A DNA stretch of 24,882 nt from a virus: the IMG/VR virus record IMGVR_UViG_3300044613_001699, positions 1 through 24,882 of that record; one strand, given 5' to 3'. Positions 1-6,636 of the stretch are shown in pieces (position 1 is the first letter of the stretch; every line of letters starts with the position of its first letter). Below the pieces are notes generated by a model. The model saw only the letters and a list, made by a program, of their open reading frames with translations, made no database searches and was not told the origin of the DNA. The position numbers and the translations under genes are program-made.

Positions 1-29
1 ATTCATGATTTTGACCAATTATATGTTAG

Positions 30-467
30 TTAATGTTGATCTTTTGCGTCATCCCAGCCCTGCAATAGGTTATCCATTCTGGTCGTCCTCATGCACGGCG
101 AAGGAGGATTGATAAACTTGTACATTTCATTTCCTGCTGTCTTCAGCTTGAGAATACGAAGCTCCAAATCCCTGATCTTTGCTGACTGTGCATCATTTGC
201 CCAAAGATCCTTAAGAATATTGAACATCTGCTTCGCAGCCTCATCTGGCTTCAGATCATCACCGATAGTCACACGACCATCATAGTGAAGTAAAACAAGA
301 GGTTTTATAGGGTTTTCGTCGAACCTGATTGATGTATTTGGTGTTGTGTAATGAGTCATGTGTTTTGTTGTTTTGTTTCTGCATTTGTGGAAGAATGGAA
401 ACATGAATCGTCCCATCCATCCAATAAAGTCTCCGCACTTCTGACAGCAATAGCTTGGATGTCTCAC
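30..467 (-). CDS. Zinc-knuckle-like small phage protein, possibly a fusion (145 aa)
   Basis: No function is known. The N-terminus carries a CxxCG...IGWxGR...HKC cysteine/histidine pattern in the first 30 residues, of a type I associate with very short phage zinc-knuckle proteins. It continues without a stop into a second part with HYDGRVTIGDDLKPDEAAKQ and a charged helix (residues about 70-110), which looks like a separate small phage protein. I chose the GTG at 467 because it overlaps the upstream stop as GTGA and has AGGGGAGG seven bases before it. A longer start at 497 lacks such a signal. It is the last gene of a chain of four that overlap by four bases. The coding call is good; the fusion idea is inference. 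Confidence 0.7.
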   Translation of the reverse strand: MRHPSYCCQKCGDFIGWMGRFMFPFFHKCRNKTTKHMTHYTTPNTSIRFDENPIKPLVLLHYDGRVTIGDDLKPDEAAKQMFNILKDLWANDAQSAKIRDLELRILKLKTAGNEMYKFINPPSPCMRTTRMDNLLQGWDDAKDQH

Positions 468-739
468 GGCTTGGCCTCCCCTCTGGCTTTGTTCCACAGA
501 TCAACGTCGTATCCAAAGCTTAGTTCGTTGGCCATCAAGTCACCTCCTGTTTCAAGCGCGGCAACGTAGTCGTATAGCTTTGAGATGCGCTCATTGGCCG
601 CGTTGAGTTCTCGTTCGAGTTGGCGGACAAAATCGGCATCACAAACACGATACTTAGAATCATGCGGAAGGAATGCTTCGGCATCCGTCCTCGGGGTGTC
701 GCTGATCATTTTCGTGGCGTCAGGAATATGATCGTTCAT
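464..739 (-). CDS. Conserved small phage protein with SDTPRTDA motif (91 aa)
   Basis: Function unknown. The N-terminal SDTPRTDAEAF stretch followed by a coiled-coil-like helix (FVRQLERELNAANERISKL) is a recognisable architecture of uncharacterised phage proteins. The start at 739 is preceded by CAAGGAGGCGAA, a strong ribosome binding site, whereas the longer possible start at 772 has none. Its ATG overlaps the stop of the upstream 51-residue gene (ATGA) and its stop overlaps the GTG of the next gene, so translation of the chain is probably coupled. The heptad-like helix suggests a dimer, which is inference. Confidence 0.75.
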   Translation of the reverse strand: MNDHIPDATKMISDTPRTDAEAFLPHDSKYRVCDADFVRQLERELNAANERISKLYDYVAALETGGDLMANELSFGYDVDLWNKARGEAKP

Positions 740-891
740 TTCGCCTCCTTGTTCTTGCGATTCCTTGTCCAATAACTGACAGCATAGTTTTTAACCTTCT
801 TAGCCGCCTTATGGATTTCTCCAGCCTCCTTCTTGGTGATGGTGTACACGCCGGTGCCGCCATCGATGATGCTCTTGATCCTATCGCTCAC
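736..891 (-). CDS. Small basic hypothetical protein (51 aa)
   Basis: This very short gene reads from GTG at 891 to TGA at 736. It has GAGGAGG seven bases before the GTG. It overlaps thyX by four bases upstream (GTGA) and the next gene by four bases downstream (ATGA). The product begins MSDRIKSIIDGGTG and has a lysine-rich second half (KKEAGEIHKAAKKVKNYA), so it is basic and largely helical. No family is recognised. The coupled overlaps and strong ribosome binding site make it a convincing gene despite its length. Confidence 0.72.
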   Translation of the reverse strand: MSDRIKSIIDGGTGVYTITKKEAGEIHKAAKKVKNYAVSYWTRNRKNKEAK

Positions 892-1538
892 TTGATGCCC
901 TCCTCAATTGCTGCGTGGATGTGTGGGAATTCAATCGCGAAGATCGTGTCGCGGATAGCTTCGGCGATCTGACGATGCTCTTTCTGCGTACCCTTCGCGC
1001 ACCGCTGCTCCAGATAATGAATCCATGATCGAATGTTGCCAGTCATGTAGAGTGTAGTCTGCGTACAGAGCGGCAAGACCATTCGCGCCGTCTCGCGGCT
1101 CACGCCTTCCCTAAGCAACGTCCGATAGGTTGTGAACGCAAGTTCAACAGACTTAGCAACCACATCCATGGCCCACTCCTGCGGATACATGTCGCCGCTT
1201 CCTTGACGATTCGCTCTGTCCTGAGTGCGAAGTTCAATCGGTTCAACCTCGTCGCACGGCGCATAGCGTTGTGAAAATTCTTGGAAGCAAAAGCTGCGAT
1301 GCCTGATAATCTGAGCGGATATGGCGCGGCTTGTCTGAATCTCGACCGTCATACTAGCCTGCTCAAAGATGCTCCAGTGGCCGTTCTTGATACAGTAGGC
1401 CAATAGCTTTGGAGCGGTCAGCAGACTCATCTGATTGCTCGGATTACTGACTCGCGCTGCGTAGGTGATGAAATCGGATGCGGTCAAAGCGCCGTCACCG
1501 ACAATTGGTTTCGTGATTGCTGCTAGTTTTACTCTCAT
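888..1538 (-). CDS. thyX: Flavin-dependent thymidylate synthase ThyX
   Basis: Converts dUMP to dTMP using methylenetetrahydrofolate, NADPH and FAD, supplying thymidylate for phage DNA synthesis in the cytoplasm. At 216 residues it has the usual ThyX length. The diagnostic RHRx7S motif is present at residues 79-89 (RHRSFCFQEFS). GHWSIFEQ (53-60), the SRETARMVLP region (147-156) and TGNIRSWIHYLEQRC (166-180) also match the family. It lies at the distal end of the recombination operon and overlaps the next small gene by four bases. The start context is TTTGTATCCATG with no Shine-Dalgarno; TAAAAT eight bases before the ATG could be a -10 box for a leaderless message. Identification is secure; the promoter is inference. 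Confidence 0.96.
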   Translation of the reverse strand: MRVKLAAITKPIVGDGALTASDFITYAARVSNPSNQMSLLTAPKLLAYCIKNGHWSIFEQASMTVEIQTSRAISAQIIRHRSFCFQEFSQRYAPCDEVEPIELRTQDRANRQGSGDMYPQEWAMDVVAKSVELAFTTYRTLLREGVSRETARMVLPLCTQTTLYMTGNIRSWIHYLEQRCAKGTQKEHRQIAEAIRDTIFAIEFPHIHAAIEEGIK

Positions 1539-1603
1539 GGATACAAATTTTAGGTCTTAGTTTCGAGCGTTATCGCGGAATGCGCTCCCCTCCGTGTTGA
1601 GGA

Positions 1604-2041
1604 TTAGAACGGCTTCGGATCAAGGTCGTCGGCATCGACTTGAGCAATCGGAACCTCGCGCATGTTTTTGATGCGGAGAGTCTTCTTCGTCTCACCGTTG
1701 ACTTGGTACTCCTCGGAGCGAGCGGTGATAAGCAGCTCCAATCCGATCATCGTTTTGAGGAACGCTGCGTAGCTGCCCTTGGTGCCAAGGAAGTCCACTT
1801 GAGTGCCATCGGGAACGTTGTGCTTCGTTGCAGCAACGAGCTGATTGACGCGGAACCAGACATTCTCCTGATTGATGTAGCGGTCCGTGATGCTCGCTCC
1901 GTCTTCAGTTTTGAACGTAACCTTGCAGACCTCGCGGCCCTTGGCATCGAGGGTTTCCTCGACCTTGGCGACAGTGACGGTGTAATCGCCTTCGGCATCG
2001 ATGTATCGGCCTCCGGCATCCTTGCGGTTTACTTGGAACAT
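1604..2041 (-). CDS. Phage single-stranded DNA binding-like protein (DUF669-like)
   Basis: Probably binds single-stranded DNA during replication and recombination. The 145-residue protein has a beta-rich body (DYTVTVAKVEET, VCKVTFKTEDG, RYINQENVWFRVNQL) and ends in an acidic tail finishing DADDLDPKPF. An acidic tail with a terminal aromatic residue is how SSB and T7 gp2.5-type proteins recruit partners. The overall pattern fits the DUF669 family, which is often found next to phage nuclease and annealase genes, exactly as here. The start follows the exonuclease stop by 13 bases without a clear ribosome binding site. The family match is from memory of the pattern; the SSB role is inferred from tail and context. 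Confidence 0.75.
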   Translation of the reverse strand: MFQVNRKDAGGRYIDAEGDYTVTVAKVEETLDAKGREVCKVTFKTEDGASITDRYINQENVWFRVNQLVAATKHNVPDGTQVDFLGTKGSYAAFLKTMIGLELLITARSEEYQVNGETKKTLRIKNMREVPIAQVDADDLDPKPF

Positions 2042-2054
2042 AATTTATTCGGTT

Positions 2055-2849
2055 TTAATTTTCGGATTTATTCAAGACCCACTTAGGGCATGAAAGGGTT
2101 TGTGTAGCGGTTGGATAGGCTGGCCAACTGTCCAGTGCGCGGCATTCGTGCAGCGTTGCGATTGCTTTGCAGCGAAGATTCTCGCCTGCCTGAAGCCATT
2201 CGGCGTCCAGCTTGTAAATGCCAATGGCGTACGGAGCTTTGCGCTCAACGGCAACGAAGATGAAGCTATCAGCGCCAGTCATCGCCATGTAGTGCGCGGC
2301 CTGAATATGGTAGCCGAACGATGCGATGGTTCGCAGGAAGGCTTCGGGCGATGCGTCGTCGGTCGTCTTGATGTCAACGAGCGTATGGCCTTCGATCCAC
2401 AGATCGGGACGTGCCTTAAGGGCGATGCCGGTTTCTTCGTCCTGAGCGAAGACACTCGCCTCGATCCGGTGGTCGAGATGAATGATGTCCCAGAACGGAT
2501 GGCGACGGACACTGTTGGCCACGCCTTGCACATCGATGTCTTCAGCGTGAGTCAGGTGGATGCGGCTCTTGTGCTGCTCCTTCCACTGCTTTCCTTCCTT
2601 CGTACGTCCGTCGATGTCCGGCGGAACAACAGCGACGACTTGCGAGTAGAGTTGCGGCTCCAGCACAGCGGTATGAATCGCCGTACCCATCTGCATCGAC
2701 TTCGTCGGCTCCTGATGCTCCTCTAGTGCGGCTTTGTAATGAGCCGGGGACTTGAGGATCTTGGACATCATCGACTTAGAGAGAGCATCAACGGCGTGAT
2801 ACTTCTCCGCTGGCATGTCGAGATTGACGTGTTGGTTGAGAATGCTCAT
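2055..2849 (-). CDS. PD-(D/E)XK exonuclease, RecE/DUF3799-like
   Basis: Likely 5'-3' double-strand DNA exonuclease that makes the 3' single strands used by the neighbouring annealase. Seen in the 264 residues: GTAIH at 55-59, KARPD at 145-149 (metal-binding D), VDIKT at 158-162 (the D/E-x-K lysine) and Y180 followed by QAAHY at 183-187. These occur in the order typical of RecE C-terminal and lambda-exonuclease-type nucleases. The N-terminal LSKSMMSKILKSPAHY segment is also typical of phage members of this group. The start overlaps the annealase stop as ATGA, so the pair is translationally coupled. This is confident for the superfamily and inferential for strand polarity. Confidence 0.88.
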   Translation of the reverse strand: MSILNQHVNLDMPAEKYHAVDALSKSMMSKILKSPAHYKAALEEHQEPTKSMQMGTAIHTAVLEPQLYSQVVAVVPPDIDGRTKEGKQWKEQHKSRIHLTHAEDIDVQGVANSVRRHPFWDIIHLDHRIEASVFAQDEETGIALKARPDLWIEGHTLVDIKTTDDASPEAFLRTIASFGYHIQAAHYMAMTGADSFIFVAVERKAPYAIGIYKLDAEWLQAGENLRCKAIATLHECRALDSWPAYPTATQTLSCPKWVLNKSEN

Positions 2850-3652
2850 TCGGTGGGCGGGTTAGCGAACGTCTTAGCCTTGGAGATGAAGCTGTCAGGA
2901 TCGGCGACGATCATGTTGGCCACCTTCGTGGATACATCGCGGAAGTTCTGGCCTTCCTTGATCAAGTTCTTGCTGACGAGGAACGCGTTGGCGATATCAG
3001 AATGTGGCTCAAGAATCTGCTCTAGCTTTTCAACGAGCGAGAAGGCTGGTTCCGGCGTCACATTGACCGTCTGGCGCGTCGTAGCGGTGATGGTGGGTGT
3101 TGACGGCGCAGCAAAATCAGCAGCCTCCTCCGGGGTATAGACGCCAGCAACAACTTCAGGTGCGAGCATTCGAATAGCCTTGGAGATGCAGCGCGCACGA
3201 AGCATAGCTGCCGGATCTTTCTGCCATCCAGAACCAGCCTTGGCAGGAAGCAATCCTGCGATTTTGGCGTCCTCGGTCGTAAATCCGATTTCGCATTCGT
3301 TGCCGTCGAATTTCCAGACTCCGATAGCAGCAGTCGAATCGAACTGCTTCCAAATGACCTTACCGCCCCGAGTCCGATATCCGGCGAGCATGGCGTCTGA
3401 GCGCATCGTCAACGAGCCGTTGACCAGATGAAACTCTCGCTTGAAGTCGAACGGAGTCTTGCGAGTGGCTAGGCATTCAAGGGCGATCATGTTGCCTTGC
3501 TCGTCCTTCTGACAGTTGAAGACTCCGCTTCGCGCAATCCACGATCCGAGTTCCTTGACCGCTTCAAGCGATGTTCCGATGCGGGAGTAAAACTCTCCGT
3601 CAGGACTGACTGGCGGTTGCGTTTGCGTTGTCGCTAATTGGTTGCTGCTCAT
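2846..3652 (-). CDS. RecT-like single-strand annealing protein
   Basis: Anneals complementary DNA strands in phage recombination, working with the exonuclease encoded next. The 268-residue protein has a RecT-type core with FKREFHLVNGSLTMRSDAML and WQKDPAAMLRARCISKAIRM followed by LAPEVVAGVYTPEE. That last region, an arginine-rich helix then APxVVxGxYTPEE, is characteristic of RecT-family annealases. A threonine/proline-rich linker (about 185-205) joins a C-terminal helical part. The first 53 bases overlap the 3' end of the HTH gene in another frame. The start has only a weak purine run (AAGAGA) before it. Confident. Confidence 0.85.
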   Translation of the reverse strand: MSSNQLATTQTQPPVSPDGEFYSRIGTSLEAVKELGSWIARSGVFNCQKDEQGNMIALECLATRKTPFDFKREFHLVNGSLTMRSDAMLAGYRTRGGKVIWKQFDSTAAIGVWKFDGNECEIGFTTEDAKIAGLLPAKAGSGWQKDPAAMLRARCISKAIRMLAPEVVAGVYTPEEAADFAAPSTPTITATTRQTVNVTPEPAFSLVEKLEQILEPHSDIANAFLVSKNLIKEGQNFRDVSTKVANMIVADPDSFISKAKTFANPPTE

Positions 3653-3869
3653 TTGTATTCTCTTGTTGTTTCTTTGTTTTTCTTGCGTATGGGTTCACAG
3701 CTCCGGTTGTCGCTCGACTCGTTAGAATCGCGGCGATGTCGGACTCGGTGAACAAGATTCGTCGGCCAATTCTCCTATGCTGGACGCCATCATGGCGCAC
3801 GATCCGCCGGAGCGTTTCGGTGCATATCTGGAGCATCTCTGCCGTGGCCTTTGCGGTAAAAACTTTCAC
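3600..3869 (-). CDS. Excisionase/MerR-type helix-turn-helix protein (89 aa)
   Basis: Small DNA-binding protein, likely a regulator of the recombination operon or an excisionase-like factor. The first 50 residues match the HTH_17/Xis pattern: AKATAEMLQICTETLRRIVR (helix-turn-helix) then RRIGRRILFTESDIAAIL (wing and anchoring helix). The tail (TKKQQENTNEQQPISDNANAT) is polar and probably disordered. It starts with GTG and has no visible Shine-Dalgarno. It directly follows a 220-base noncoding stretch with long inverted repeats, a plausible binding region. Its end overlaps the annealase start by 53 bases. No integrase is visible, so regulation is more likely than excision here. Confidence 0.75.
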   Translation of the reverse strand: MKVFTAKATAEMLQICTETLRRIVRHDGVQHRRIGRRILFTESDIAAILTSRATTGAVNPYARKTKKQQENTNEQQPISDNANATASQS

Positions 3870-3883
3870 TTGGAAAAAATCGA

Positions 3884-3961
3884 CAGCGTTCGGGTGTTAA
3901 CTTGGGGAACCAATGTGTAAACCCGTCGAAGCCTCTCGCTCCGCTCTATGCCCGAACGCTG
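3884..3961. other. Noncoding inverted-repeat element I upstream of recombination operon
   Basis: An 11-base perfect inverted repeat, CAGCGTTCGGG (3884-3894) and CCCGAACGCTG (3951-3961), encloses 56 bases. Inside, TTGG-GGAA-CCAA (3902-3913) forms a small stem with a GNRA-type loop on the plus strand. CGGGT of the left arm (3891-3895) can instead pair with ACCCG near 3920-3925, so two exclusive folds are possible. The gap between the gene at 4091 and the HTH gene holds no convincing gene. Role unknown: operator, replication origin or structured RNA. Confidence 0.45.
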
Positions 3962-3969
3962 AAAAGGGA

Positions 3970-4051
3970 CTGCAATCAGGTGTTCAGTCACGGGCGAAAA
4001 TCCACTAACGCCCTGTCGCGATTTCCCTTCGCGCTCTAAGTCTGATTGCAG
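3970..4051. other. Noncoding inverted-repeat element II, three-way-junction-like
   Basis: A 10-base perfect inverted repeat, CTGCAATCAG (3970-3979) and CTGATTGCAG (4042-4051), encloses two smaller hairpins. These are ACGGGCG (3990-3996) with CGCCCtGT (4009-4016) and CGCGA (4017-4021) with TCGCG (4029-4033). Outer stem plus two inner stems give a three-way junction of 82 bases, eight bases from element I. It does not match any tRNA or riboswitch that I recognise. It could be a structured RNA, a replication origin or a protein-binding site. Confidence 0.45.
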
Positions 4052-4090
4052 AAAATTGGTCATTGTTGCGGACGTAGCCTCGCAGTTGTC

Positions 4091-4513
4091 TCAAGTCGTT
4101 GCAAGAGGATATTGAAAAACTTTTCGACCGAGGCGTTCTTCGATCCTCTGAAGGTAGGCCACCTGCTCCGGCGTTCCGTTCTGGCCGCTGCCGTTGAGGA
4201 ACGTGATACGCTGATCCATCAGGTGGTCCTTGCGCCGCTGCCATTCCTTATCTGACTCGCCATCGTGGCGGTAGATCGTGTACGGGCCATGATGGAGTTC
4301 CAAAGTGTACTGCTCAGCGTTCGGATTGACGGGCGTTTTCTCTGGCTTCGGGCCAAAGCCTTCCCATGCGCTGTCGTCGCTGTCCGATTGGAACGAATCC
4401 TCGATTTCGCTGATCTTCTTGGTGGTGGATTTCATCATCGCCTCAATTGATCCGAGGCGTTTGTTCATCTTTTCGATGCTGGCGAATAGGATTTCTATCT
4501 TCTGGTCGGTCAT
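4091..4513 (-). CDS. Hypothetical coiled-coil protein (140 aa)
   Basis: Unrecognised. The first 40 residues (MTDQKIEILFASIEKMNKRLGSIEAMM) form a likely coiled coil. A serine/aspartate-rich linker (DSFQSDSDDSAW) and a C-terminal part with HHGPYTIYRHDGESDKEWQRRKDHLMDQR follow. The last region is charged and helical. It lies 12 bases downstream of the 157-residue gene and just upstream of the noncoding inverted-repeat region. Position before the HTH, annealase and exonuclease genes suggests an early replication or recombination accessory, which is only context. Confidence 0.7.
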   Translation of the reverse strand: MTDQKIEILFASIEKMNKRLGSIEAMMKSTTKKISEIEDSFQSDSDDSAWEGFGPKPEKTPVNPNAEQYTLELHHGPYTIYRHDGESDKEWQRRKDHLMDQRITFLNGSGQNGTPEQVAYLQRIEERLGRKVFQYPLATT

Positions 4514-4525
4514 AATTTTTCTGGG

Positions 4526-4999
4526 TTAGTTGCCGGTTGAACTGTCGGTTTCGGAAAGGCTGCGGTACTTGGCGAGAAGGTCGTCGATGGATGAGTCGGC
4601 CACAGGTTCCAGCTCCGGCTCGGCAGGCTTCTCGTCATCGACCTTCTGCTTCCTCTTACGCTGCTTCCCCTTGCGAAGCGCGTTGATAGCTTTCCAAAGC
4701 TGGGCGATTTCGCGACGCAGGTCCGAGAGCTTGCGCGACTCAAGATCCTTCTGAGCCTCCTCATCGGACGGCTTCCAATCGCAGCCATGCCAGACCCGAT
4801 GGGTTCGATCAAAAACCAAGACCTGACTCTTGACGTTCCGCATCGAGCCAAACGCCCGATTAGCCTCGACCAACCCACCGCCAATCGTCTCGACAATGTA
4901 GGCCAACAACTCGGACTTCTCCGAATTCAGATTGTGCCTCTTCGGCGGCATTTCTCGAAACGTGGACCGGAGCGTGGAGCCATTTGATAAGTAACTCAT
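4526..4999 (-). CDS. Hypothetical charged protein (157 aa)
   Basis: No family recognised. The N-terminal half contains SEKSELLAYIVETIGGGLVEANRAFG and a short beta-like segment (SQVLVFDRTHRVWHG). The middle is a highly basic run (LRKGKQRKRKQK, about residues 107-118), and the C-terminal 35 residues are acidic. A basic patch next to an acidic tail is compatible with nucleic acid binding, which is inference. It is the first gene of this minus-strand group; upstream is the 400-base region with palindromes. Start ATG is in a TTTTCCACCATG context without Shine-Dalgarno. Confidence 0.68.
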   Translation of the reverse strand: MSYLSNGSTLRSTFREMPPKRHNLNSEKSELLAYIVETIGGGLVEANRAFGSMRNVKSQVLVFDRTHRVWHGCDWKPSDEEAQKDLESRKLSDLRREIAQLWKAINALRKGKQRKRKQKVDDEKPAEPELEPVADSSIDDLLAKYRSLSETDSSTGN

Positions 5000-5085
5000 G
5001 GTGGAAAACAGATAAGTCTCTTTTGTCGTCTAGTCAACGTAAATCTACCAATGGCTCCTTCTAAGTTACCCTTGGTCTACCTAGC

Positions 5086-5352
5086 TCATCTAAAGATAAG
5101 CCTCCCCTTTCTAAAAAAGGGGAGAGGCTTATTCCGAAAACGGAATGCTTGCGCTCCGCCTTTGGGGGCGGTGCCGCTTCCGTTTCGGAAAAGGATATGT
5201 GAAGTGTTCTTGTCGCTTTGTCGGTCATGTAGGGCAGCGGGAATGCCTCGCAATCGATCAGAAATGCCCCGTAGAGCGTTCGTAAGCTGTTTTGCGGCTC
5301 TACGGACGGTTTCGCGTATGTCCGCGCTAGAATCGAATCGATGAAATGGCAT
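5086..5352 (-). CDS. Doubtful small ORF interrupted by palindromes (88 aa)
   Basis: This open frame may be a small gene: the first 50 residues (MPFHRFDSSADIRETVRRAAKQ then LTNALRGISDRLRGI) look like an amphipathic helical protein. Its C-terminal third (RNGSGTAPKGGAQAFRFRN and onward) is simply the translation of the palindrome cluster at 5098-5190. No Shine-Dalgarno is seen; the ATG sits in CACCATG, like the start at 4999. It could be a real gene whose tail was replaced by an inserted palindromic element, or noncoding. Otherwise nothing gene-like is seen between 5000 and 5399. Confidence 0.3.
   Translation of the reverse strand: MPFHRFDSSADIRETVRRAAKQLTNALRGISDRLRGIPAALHDRQSDKNTSHILFRNGSGTAPKGGAQAFRFRNKPLPFFRKGRLIFR
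5098..5190. repeat. Cluster of four palindromes, including a terminator-like hairpin
   Basis: Four stems follow one another. AAGCCT-CCCCTTT (5098-5110) pairs with AAAGGGG-AG-AGGCTT (5116-5130). ATTCCG-AAAA-CGGAAT spans 5131-5146. CCGCC (5156-5160) pairs with GGCGG (5167-5171). TTCCG-TTT-CGGAA spans 5178-5190. Read on the minus strand, the first stem is followed by TATCTTTAG and could terminate the transcript of the genes at 5400-10205. The compact multi-palindrome layout also resembles small dispersed repeat elements, but only this one copy is in the window. Confidence 0.55.
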
Positions 5353-5399
5353 GGTGCGAATGAGGTTTATTGGCCTACTTTTTATCCGGCGAAAAGTTA

Positions 5400-5645
5400 T
5401 CAGGATTGGATTCGCTCGACGACCGGATACACATCGTAGTCCTCGCTGAGTTCGACCGGCACGACGCGAATCCGCCCTTGCGTGTACTCGCCGGGATTTA
5501 ATTCACGAGCCGCTCGTTCCGCGTCCTTGCGCGAGGAGAATTCGACCGTCTGGTAGCTGACGACCTTCTCCTTCATGTCGGACCAGCCAATCGCGCCGCT
5601 TAGCTGGACCTTATAGACTGGCTTCGCGAACAGGTTGCGGCTCAT
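5400..5645 (-). CDS. Hypothetical protein (81 aa)
   Basis: Unrecognised small protein with an alternating beta/alpha pattern: VYKVQLSGAIGW, EKVVSYQTVEFSSRKDAERAARELNP and GRIRVVPVEL. The repeat of strand, helix (SSRKDAERAARELN) and strand suggests a small ferredoxin-like fold; that is inference. The ATG at 5645 overlaps the upstream stop (CTGTATCCATGA) and is preceded by GGGAGGA, so I prefer it to the longer start at 5744. It is the last gene of the run and is followed by the palindrome region. Confidence 0.72.
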   Translation of the reverse strand: MSRNLFAKPVYKVQLSGAIGWSDMKEKVVSYQTVEFSSRKDAERAARELNPGEYTQGRIRVVPVELSEDYDVYPVVERIQS

Positions 5646-5986
5646 GGATACAGTCCTCCCGTGCGGATGACGCTGATGATCGTCTCCGAATCGTCGATGA
5701 GTTGCTGCCGTCGTTTCTCGCCCTCGCCGGTCGTATCCGCGCACTGGTACATTCGGACGTAGAAAAGCGCGTCCTGGAGGCAGGTGAGCGCGGCGGCGAC
5801 GTGCGCGAGACGGGTTGATGCGGATGCGATGAAAGGATTCTGAAAATCAGCGGCCATCAGTTCGAGTTGTTTGGCCAACTCATCAAGCGGGATATTTCGC
5901 GCCTTCAAAGATTCGTCCTTATGTTTTTTTTCAACAAACTCTAAGATTTCGTATGCGTTGTACGGTCCGTTTGTTCCAGTTATCAT
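5642..5986 (-). CDS. Hypothetical helical protein (114 aa)
   Basis: No family recognised. It is predicted helical by eye: EILEFVEKKHKDESLKARN, LDELAKQLELMAADF and LAHVAAALTCLQDALFYVR. It ends GGLYP, whose codons form the CTGTATCCATGA start signal of the next gene. Its own ATG overlaps the preceding stop (CTATGA). Three successive genes here share four-base overlaps, so they are probably translated as a coupled unit. Function cannot be stated. Confidence 0.7.
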   Translation of the reverse strand: MITGTNGPYNAYEILEFVEKKHKDESLKARNIPLDELAKQLELMAADFQNPFIASASTRLAHVAAALTCLQDALFYVRMYQCADTTGEGEKRRQQLIDDSETIISVIRTGGLYP

Positions 5987-6216
5987 AGCGTCTCCAAATC
6001 AGGTGTACCGGGGCAGAGTTTGTCGCCTTCCTCGCGTTCGATGATGAGTTCAAGGATCTGAGTGCCATCCTTCGCGATGAGGGAGCAGATATGTTTGTTG
6101 TCGTCGTAAATGCTGAGCGGGGTTGCGCCGTGTTCTTGCTCCTCGCCGGTTAGGATGGCGTTGAACAGATCGACGATGGTCTGGGCGTTGTCGCGGGATT
6201 GAATGGTTAGTTTCAT
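5983..6216 (-). CDS. Hypothetical protein (77 aa)
   Basis: Small unrecognised protein, acidic in its second half (LIIEREEGDKL). It starts with beta-like MKLTIQSRDNAQTIVDLFNAI and has SIYDDNKHICSLIAKDGTQILEL. The ATG overlaps the lysozyme-like gene's stop by four bases and its own stop overlaps the next ATG. This places it in a coupled chain with its neighbours; no role can be assigned. Confidence 0.68.
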   Translation of the reverse strand: MKLTIQSRDNAQTIVDLFNAILTGEEQEHGATPLSIYDDNKHICSLIAKDGTQILELIIEREEGDKLCPGTPDLETL

Positions 6217-6569
6217 TTTCTTGCTGTTGTTTGACTGGTTTCGAGAGAGGAAAGTTTTCGCATGACACGACGGCCATAGGCGCGGGAGGAGGAACGATGG
6301 ATGGCTCGTGGCCCACCCTGCCAGATCCTTGCGAGCGATTCGTCGCTGAGATGTTTGCCGTAATGGCTTAGGTATGCGTGGGCAATGAACGTTGCGACGG
6401 CTCGATTCGTTACCTGAGTGTGCGCGTAATGCGTCCCCATGATGCGATTAACATCTCTTACCATAATCGGCTTAATCTGGAGCGCGCCAAGTTCGCCGTG
6501 TTTGCCGCGAGCGAGGTCATTTCCGTTCGATTCGATCTGAATCAGGGCCGAAAGAAGCAATGGATGCAT
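6213..6569 (-). CDS. Lysozyme-like lytic transglycosylase (SLT-type), candidate endolysin
   Basis: Likely cleaves the glycan strand of peptidoglycan. The 118-residue product matches phage lysozyme-like proteins: LLLSALIQIESNGND with the presumed catalytic Glu13, GELGALQIKP (25-34), MVRDVNRIMGTHY (36-48) and RIWQGGP (81-87). It is only the catalytic domain and lacks a signal peptide. I start at the ATG at 6569; a longer frame upstream lacks family-like sequence. It is encoded with early-looking genes, far from the holin and spanin genes near 15.8-16.4 kb, so it could be the endolysin or an entry enzyme. The fold is confident, the role less so. Confidence 0.8.
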   Translation of the reverse strand: MHPLLLSALIQIESNGNDLARGKHGELGALQIKPIMVRDVNRIMGTHYAHTQVTNRAVATFIAHAYLSHYGKHLSDESLARIWQGGPRAIHRSSSRAYGRRVMRKLSSLETSQTTARK

Positions 6570-6636
6570 GATTTTATTCTCGTTTACGCGTTGAACGGAT
6601 GCGCGCACCCCCGATTTACCGGATAAACGGAGCGGC

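Noticed and set aside
6-46. Minus-strand TATAAT (18-23) just before an ATG at 4-6, suggesting a promoter and another gene at the left edge
   Set aside because: Only two codons are in the window and no matching -35 was found, so neither can be supported.
2100-2726. 208-residue plus-strand frame opposite the exonuclease
   Set aside because: The exonuclease on the other strand has all motifs; this frame is antisense noise.
3970-4051. Cloverleaf-like fold considered as a tRNA or tRNA-like gene
   Set aside because: The ten-base outer stem, absent anticodon arm and missing TTC-type loop do not fit a tRNA.
3866-4063. A 65-residue minus-strand frame whose stop overlaps the HTH start as GTGA
   Set aside because: It runs across both long inverted repeats, has no ribosome binding site and no protein-like pattern; noncoding structure explains it better, although the GTGA overlap is suggestive.
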